Positions 56,243 through 64,000 of a stretch of 64,000 nt of DNA are shown piece after piece. A model generated the notes under the pieces. It was given only the letters and a program-made list of their open reading frames with translations, ran no database searches and was not told the origin of the DNA. Position numbers and translations under genes: made by a program. The stretch's first letter is position 1. Every line of letters begins with the position of its first letter. This DNA is from Symsagittifera roscoffensis (taxonomy: Eukaryota; Xenacoelomorpha; Acoela; Convolutidae), in NCBI RefSeq assembly GCF_963678635.1, contig NC_087065.1:64542553-64606552 (forward strand), given 5' to 3'.

Positions 56243-59200
56243 GCTTTAAGTATTTGCTTGATCAAAATTTTCCAATAATTCCATTATAACTTAACCTAAA
56301 ACGAAAACTCCAATCGATTTTTCTGGACACTGAATAAAGCTCACTGGAAAAACGTCTTGTTCTTTTGTTCCCTTAAATGTCTTTGGTCACGAAATGGTAA
56401 ATTGTTAAAGTTTCAAATGATAAATTTTCAAATGTGCAGCTTATTCAGCGTATTTGTATTGCCGCTATAGGGCTTGTATTGCAGCGGGTAGATGCAAATT
56501 GGGGCGAAAAGGTTCGGAAATGGGTTTCAAGTTAGAGTTTTCAAAGTGGGAAAAAATAGTACTTGTTCATCCAGTTCTCTCTAATTGGTCTGATTTTATG
56601 AAAATGTTGTTGATTTGAAAGCTTCTATGAAGTTCGAGAGTCTATTCTTTTTTCTTTAGATTTTTTAGTTGACACTTTTGTAGGTCATACATTTTCTTCG
56701 TGAAAATATTTTTTATCTTAACTGATTTCATGCATTGTGGTCTTGTAAAAGGTCGGTTTGATGAAAAGCTGGTCTGGTAAAAAGACCTAGCCCCCTATTA
56801 TGTGCTTTATTTGTAGCGAGTGTCTAATGTTCTAACTACTGAGAAGCTTTCATGTCTGAGTAGTTAGTGAGTGAGACTGTTAATCTCAAGGTGGCAGCTT
56901 CGAATCTCTGACGCAGCCGAAATATTGCTAATTCGAGGCTTAATTAATTTTTTTTGTACTTTACTAAGCTGCTTTTTTCGTTTTCTCGCTATTTTTTGCG
57001 TAGCGAAACTTCGCCTCTGTGTGAAAGTTTGTTATATAGACCGTAGAGGGTGATTTTTGGTTCGACGAAGGAAGAATTGATAGCCTAAATAACGTTTGAA
57101 ATGCTTTTGTTTTCATCGGAAAAAAGTTGAGGTACTTCTTTTAAGGGGGTCAAAATAATTACTTCAACTTTTATCCGGAAAAAAAATAAATCTCAAACGT
57201 TATTTAAGCTATCAATAATTCCTTTGACGAACCAAAAATGACGCTCTACGGTCTATATAACAAACTTAAACCGAGGCGAAGCTTCGCAGACAATAGCGAG
57301 AACGACAAAAAGCAGCTTTGAAGTATTTGCTTGCACAAATTTTTTCCAATAATTCCATTATAAATTAACATAAAACGACAAGTGCAATCGATTTTTCTGG
57401 ACATTGAATAAAGCTCACTGGCATAACGTCTTGTCTTTTTTTTGTTACCGTAAATGTCTTTGGTCACGCAATGGTAAATTGTTAGAAAGTTTCAAATGAT
57501 AAATTTACAATTTTGCAGCTTATGCAGCGTATTTGTGTTGCAACTATAGGGCTTGCATTGCAGCGGGTAGATGCAAATTAGGGCGAAAAGGTTCGAAAGT
57601 GGGTTTCAAGTTATAGATCTCCAAGCGGGCAAAAATAGTACTTATCCATCCAGTTTGCTCTAATTGGTCTGATTTTATGAAAGAGTTGTTGATTTGAAAG
57701 CTTCTATGAAGTTCGAGAGTCTATCATTTTTTCTTTAAATTTTTTAGTTGACACTTTTGTATTTCATAAATTTTCTTCGTTAAAATGTTTTTTTTTTTAA
57801 TCTTAACTGATTTCTTGCATTGTGGTCTGCTAAAAGGTCGGTTTGATGAAAAGCCGGTCTGGTAGAAAGACCTGGCCCTCTATACTCTGCTTTATTTGAA
57901 GCTAGTGTCTAATGTTCTAACTACTAAGAAGCTTTCATGGCTGAGTAGTTAGTGAGTGAGACTGTTAATCTCAAGATCGCAGCTTCGAATCTCTGACGCA
58001 GCCGGAATTTTGCTAATTCGAGGCTGAATTAAATTTTTTTTGTACTTCACTAAGCTGCTTTTTTTGTGTTCTCGCTATTTTTTGCGTAGCGAAGCTTCGC
58101 CTCTTTGTGAAAATTTGTTATATAGACCGTAGAGTGTGATTTTTGGTTCGTCGAAGGAAGAATTGATAGCCTAAATAACGTTTGAAATGCTTTTGTTTTC
58201 ATCGGAAAAAGGTTGAGGTACTTCTTTTAAGGCTGTCAAAATAATTACTTCAACTTTTATCCGGAAAAAAAATAAATCTCAAACGTTATTTAAGCTATCA
58301 ATAATTCCTTTGACGAACCAAAAATGACGCTCTACTGTCTATATAACAAACTTTCACCGAGGCGAAGCTTCGCAGACAATAGCGAGAACGACAAAAGCAG
58401 CTTTGAAGTATTTGTTTGCTCAAATTTTTCCAATAATTCCATTATAAATTAACCTAAAACGAAAAATCCAATCGATTTTTCTGGACACTGAATAAAGCTC
58501 ACTGGAATAACGTCTTGTTTTTTTGTTCCCGTAAATGTCTTTGGTCACGAAATGGTAAATTGTTAAAGTTTCAAATGATAAATTTACAAATGTGCAGCTT
58601 ATACAGCGTATTTCTATTGCCGCTATAGGGCTTGTATTGCAGCGGATAGATGCAAATTGGGGCGAAAAGGTTCGGAAGTGGGTTTCAAGTTAGAGATTTC
58701 CAAGCGGGAAAAATAGTACTGATTCATCCAGTTTTCTCTAATAGGTCTGATTTTATGAAAAAGTTGTTGATTTGAAAGCTTCTATGAAGTTCGAGAGTCT
58801 ATCATTTTTTCTTTAATTTTTTTAGTTGACACTTTTGTATGTCATATATTTTCTTCGTTAAAATGTTTTTTTTTAATCTTAACTGATTTCTTGCATTGTG
58901 GTCTGGTAAAAGGTCGGTTTGATGAAAAGCCGGTCTGGTAAAAAGACCTAGCCCCCTATACTCTGCTTTATTTGTAGCTAGTGTCTAATGTTCTAACTAC
59001 TAAGAAGCTTTCATGGCTGAGTAGTTAGTGAGTGAGACTGTTAATCTCAAGCTCGCAGCTTCGAATCTCTGACGCAGCGAAATTTTGCTAATTCGAGGCT
59101 GAATTAAATTTTTTTTTGTACTTCACTAAGCTGCTTTTTTCGTGTTCTCGCTATTTTTTGCGTAGCGAAGCTTCGCCTCTTTGTGAAAGTTTGTTATATA

Positions 59201-62200
59201 GACCGTAGAGTGTGATTTTTGGTTCGTCGAAGGAAGAATTGATAGCCTAAATAACGTTTGAAATGCTTTTGTTTTCATCGGAAAAAGGTTGAGGTACTTC
59301 TTTTAAGGCTGTCAAAATAATTACTTCAACTTTTATCCGGAAAAAAAGTAAATCTCAAACGTTATTTAAGCTATCAATAATTCCTTTGACGAACCAAAAA
59401 TGACGCTCTACTGTCTATATAACAAACTTTCACAGAGGCGAAGCTTCGCAGACAATAGCGAAAACGACAAAAGCAGCTTTGAAGTATTTGTTTGCTCAAA
59501 TTTTTCCAGTAATTCCATTATAAATTAACCTAAAACGAAAACTGCAATCGATTTTTCTGGACACTGAATAAAGCTCACTGGCATAACGTCTTCTCTTTTT
59601 TTTTGTTACCGTAAATGTCTTTGGTCACGCAATGGTAAATTGTTAGAAAGTTTCAAATGATAAATTTACAATTGTGCAGCTTATGCAGCGTATTTGTGTT
59701 GCAGCTATAGGACTTGCATTGCAGCGGGTAGATGCAAATTAGGGCGAAAAGCTTCGAAAGTGGGTTTCAAGTTATAGATTTCCAAGCGGGCAAAAATAGT
59801 ACTTATCCATCCAGTTTGCTCTAATTGGTCTGATTTTATAAAAAAGTTGTTGATTTGAAAGCTTCTATGAAGTTCGAGAGTCTATCATTTTTTCTTTAAA
59901 TTTTTTAGTTGACACTTTTGTATGTCATATATTTTCTTCGTTAAAATATATTTTTTTAAATCTTAACTGATTTCTTGCATTGTGGTCTGGTAAAAGGTCG
60001 GTTTGATGAAAAGCCGGTCTGGTAAAAAGAGCTAGCCCCCTATACTCTGCTTTATTTGTAGCTAGTGTCTAATGTTCTCACTACTAAGAAGCTTTCATGG
60101 CTGAGTAGTTTGTGAGTGAGACTGTTAATCTCAAGATCGCAGCTTCGAATCTCTGACGCAGCCGAAATTTTGCTAATTCGAGGCTGAATTAAATTTTTTT
60201 TTGTACTTCACTAAGCTGCTTTTTTCGTGTTCTCGCTATTTTTTGCGTAGCGAAGCTTCGCCTCTTTGTGAAAGTTTGTTATATAGACCGTAGAGTGTGA
60301 TTTTTGGTTCGTCGAAGGAAGAATTGATAGCCTAAATAACGTTTGAAATGCTTTTGTTTTCATCGGAAAAAGGTTGAGGTACTTCTTTTAAGGCTGTCAA
60401 AATAATTACTTCAACTTTTATCCGGAAAAAAAATAAATCTCAAACGTTATTTAAGCTATCAATAATTCCTTTGACGAACCAAAAATGACGCTCTACTGTC
60501 TATATAACAAACTTTCACAGAGGCGAAGCTTCGCAGACAATAGCGAGAACGACAAAAGCAGCTTTGAAGTATTTGTTTGCTCAAATTTTTCCAATAATTC
60601 CATTATAAATTAACCTAAAACGAAAACTCCAATCGATTTTTCTGGACACTGAATAAAGCTCACTGGAATAACGTCTTGTTTTTTTGTTCCCGTAAATGTC
60701 TTTGGTCACGAAATGGTAAATTGTTAAAGTTTCAAATGATAAATTTACAAATGTGCAGCTTATACAGCGTATTTCTATTGCCGCTATAGGGCTTGTATTG
60801 CAGCGGAAAGATGCAAATTGGGGCGAAAAGGTTCGGAAGTGGGTTTCAAGTCAGAGATTTCCAAGCGGGAAAAATAGTACTGATTCATCCAGTTTTCTCT
60901 AATAGGTCTGATTTTATGAAAAAGTTGTTGATTTGAAAGCTTCTATGAAGTTCGAGAGTCTATCATTTTTTCTTTAATTTTTTTAGTTGACACTTTTGTA
61001 TGTCATATATTTTCTTCGTTAAAATGTTTTTTTTTATCTTAACTGATTTCTTGCATTGTGGTCTGGTAAAAGGTCGGTTTGATGAAAAGCCGGTCTGGTA
61101 AAAAGACCTAGCCCCCTATACTCTGCTCTATTTGTAGCTAGTGTCGAATGTTCTAACTACTAAGAAGCTTTCATGGCTGAGTATCTAGTGAGTGAGACTG
61201 TTAATCTCAAGCTCGCAGCTTCGAATCTCTGACGCAGCCGAAATTTTGCTAATTCGAGGCTGAATTAAATTTTTTTTTGTACTTCACTAAGCTGCTTTTT
61301 TCGTGTTCTCGCTATTTTTTGCGTAGCGAAGCTTCGCCTCTTTGTGAAAGTTTGTTATATAGACCGTAGAGTGTGATTTTTGGTTCGTCGAAGGAAGAAT
61401 TGATAGCCTAAATAACGTTTGAAATGTTTTTGTTTTCATCGGAAAAAGGTTGAGGTACTTCTTTTAAGGCTGTCAAAATAATTACTTCAACTTTTATCCG
61501 GAAAAAAAATAAATCTCAAACGTTATTTAAGCTATCAATAATTCCTTTGACGAACCAAAAATGACGCTCTACTGTCTATATAACAAACTTTCACAGAGGC
61601 GAAGCTTCGCAGACAATAGCGAGAACGACAAAAGCAGCTTTAAAGTATTTGTTTGCTCAAATTTTTCCAGTAATTCCATTATAAATTAACCTAAAACGAA
61701 AACTGCAATAGATTTTTCTGGACACTGAATAAAGCTCACTGGCATAACGTCTTGTCTTTTTTATTGTTACCGTAAATGTCTTTGGTCACGAAATGGTAAA
61801 TTGTTAAAGTTTCAAATGATAAATTTACAAACTTGCAGCTTATGCAGCGTGTTTCTATTGCCGCTATAGGGCTTGTATTGCAGCGGATAGATGCAAATTG
61901 GGGCGAAAAGGTTCGGAAGTGGGTTTCAAGTTATAGATTTTCAAGCGGGAAAAAATGGTACTTATTCGTCCAGCTTTCTCTAATTGGTCTGATTTTATAA
62001 AAAAGTTGTTGATTTGAAAGCGTCTATGAAGTTCGAGAGTCTATCATTTTTTCTTTAAATTTTTTAGTTGACACTTTTGCATGTCATATTTTTTTCGTTA
62101 AATTGTTTTTTTTATCTTAACTGATTTCTTGCATTGTGGTCTGGTAAAAGGTCGGTTTGATGAAAAGCCGGTCTGGTAAAAAGACCTAGCCCCCTATACT

Positions 62201-64000
62201 CTGCTCTATTTGTAGCTAGTGTCGAATGTTCTAACTACTAAGAAGCTTTCATGGCTGAGTATCTAGTGAGTGAGACTGTTAATCTCAAGCTCGCAGCTTC
62301 GAATCTCTGACGCAGCCGAAATTTTGCTAATTCGAGGCTGAATTAAATTTTTTTTTGTACTTCACTAAGCTGCTTTTTTCGTGTTCTCGCTATTTTTTGC
62401 GTAGCGAAGCTTCGCCTCTTTGTGAAAGTTTGTTATATAGACCGTAGAGTGTGATTTTTGGTTCGTCGAAGGAAGAATTGATAGCCTAAATAACGTTTGA
62501 AATGTTTTTGTTTTCATCGGAAAAAGGTTGAGGTACTTCTTTTAAGGCTGTCAAAATAATTACTTCAACTTTTATCCGGAAAAAAAATAAATCTCAAACG
62601 TTATTTAAGCTATCAATAATTCCTTTGACGAACCAAAAATGACGCTCTACTGTCTATATAACAAACTTTCACAGAGGCGAAGCTTCGCAGACAATAGCGA
62701 GAACGACAAAAGCAGCTTTAAAGTATTTGTTTGCTCAAATTTTTCCAGTAATTCCATTATAAATTAACCTAAAACGAAAACTGCAATCGATTTTTCTGGA
62801 CACTGAATAAAGCTCACTGGCATAACGTCTTGTCTTTTTTATTGTTACCGTAAATGTCTTTGGTCACGCAATGGTAAATTGTTAGAAAGTTTCAAATGAT
62901 AAATTTACAATTGTGCAGCTTATGCAGCGTATTTGTGTTGCAGCTATAGGGCTTGCATTGCAGCGGGTAGATGCAAATTAGGGCGAAAAGCTTCGAAAGT
63001 GGGTTTCAAGTTATAGATTTCCAAGCGGGCAAAAATAGTACTTATCCATCCAGTTTGCTCTAATTGGTCTGATTTTATAAAAAAGTTGTTGATTTGAAAG
63101 CGTCTATGAAGTTCGAGAGTCTATCATTTTTTCTTTAAATTTTTTAGTTGACACTTTTGTATGTCATTTATTTTCTTCGTTAAAATGTTTTTTTTTTAAA
63201 TCTTAACTGATTTCTTGCATTGTGGTCTGGTAAAAGGTCGGTTTGATGAAAAGCCGGTCTGGTAAAAAGACCTAGCCCCCTATACTCTGCTTTATTTGTA
63301 GGTAGTGTCTAATGTTCTAACTACTAAGAAGCTTTCATGGCTGAGTAGTTAGTGAGTGAGACTGTTAATCTCAAGATCGCAGCTTCGAATCTCTGACGCA
63401 GCCGAAATTTTGCTAATTCGAGGCTGAATTAAATTTGTTTTTGTACTTCACTAAGCTGCTTTTTTCGTGTTCTCGCTATTTTTTGCGTAGCGAAGCTTCG
63501 CCTCTTTGTGAAAGTTTGTTATTTAGACCGTAGAGTGTGATTGTTGGTTCGTCGAAGGAAGAATTGATAGCCTAAATAACGTTTGAAATGCTTTTGTTTT
63601 CATCGGAAAAAGGTTGAGGTACTTCTTTTAAGGCTGTCAAAATAATTACTTCAACTTTTATCCGGAAAAAAAATAAATCTCAAACGTTATTTAAGCTATC
63701 AATAATTCCTTTGACGAACCAAAAATGACGCTCTACTGTCTATATAACAAACTTTCAGAGGCGAAGCTTCGCAGACAATAGCGAGAACGACAAAAGCAGC
63801 TTTGAAGTATTTGTTTGCTCAAATTTTTCCAATAATTCCATTATAAATTAACCTAAAACGAAAACTCCAATCGATTTTTCTGGACACTGAATAAAGCTCA
63901 CTGGAATAACGTCTTGTTTTTTTGTTCCCGTAAATGTCTTTGGTCACGAAATGGTAAATTGTTAAAGTTTCAAATGATAAATTTACAAATGTGCAGCTTA

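Larger units (their letters stand above)
55412..64000. repeat. Tandem array of ~1.08-kb units, eight tRNA-like blocks, continuing past the window
   Basis: The landmark AAGCTTTCATG recurs at 55,763, 56,843, 57,929, 59,004, 60,089, 61,164, 62,242 and 63,329, spacing 1,075-1,087 bp. Later units are very alike; the first two are most diverged, as expected at an array edge. Units from the third onward partly alternate in two subtypes (AATTGGGGCG/TATTGCCGC versus AATTAGGGCG/GTTGCAGC), hinting at a 2.16-kb dimer. Each unit contains GGTCTGGTAAAAGGTCGG, a tRNA-like block and a large inverted repeat. No coding frame is conserved between units. Confidence 0.95.

Noticed and set aside
56871-57467. 60- and 73-aa proteins in the terminal array
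   Set aside because: The frames are not kept in the other units of the array.

Overview
This window reads as AT-rich, gene-poor nuclear DNA from an invertebrate animal. The signs are GT-AG introns, an inhibitor-of-apoptosis gene with BIR-like and RING domains, hAT transposons, LINE and Gypsy-type retroelement debris, tRNA-derived SINEs and large tandem satellite arrays. There are no prokaryotic operons. I cannot name the species.

Layout. 1-9.9 kb: three tandem copies of a unit carrying the C-terminal part of a LINE-like reverse transcriptase. The first two are truncated and joined to a shared ~1.9 kb spacer. The third reaches the 3' end of the element but is split by a near-intact 2,268-bp hAT transposon with an exact 8-bp target duplication. 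10.8-11.5 kb: a 237-aa ORF with BIR-like zinc-binding spacing. 12-21 kb: a SINE, an inverted repeat, a GC-rich island, an 805-bp tandem duplication, a decayed second hAT transposase, an apparently exact 254-bp duplication and three related GC-rich MITEs. 22.0-23.5 kb: an apparently intronless 500-aa IAP-family gene, the best host-type gene here. 23.6-34 kb: a MITE with long terminal inverted repeats and a 9-bp target duplication, a SINE array, tRNA-like elements, a broken Gypsy-type gag and blocks of a degenerate ~180-bp satellite. 34.6-50.7 kb: higher-order satellite arrays with periods of ~1.0, ~1.98 and ~3.3 kb. They carry repeated Helitron-type 3' ends (hairpin followed by CTAG/T) and three antisense LINE fragments. 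51.9-52.8 kb: exons of an unrecognised Ser/Gln/Asn-rich gene. 55.4-64 kb: at least eight ~1.08-kb tandem units, each with a tRNA-Asn-like sequence followed by a ~350-bp imperfect inverted repeat. The array runs off the end of the window.

Apart from the IAP gene, the BIR-like ORF and the 52-kb gene, nearly all recognisable sequence is mobile or satellite DNA. The most unusual structures are the array pairing tRNA-like sequences with inverted repeats, and the link between Helitron-like termini and a tandem satellite. Translations and repeat comparisons were done by eye, so boundaries in degenerate regions are approximate.
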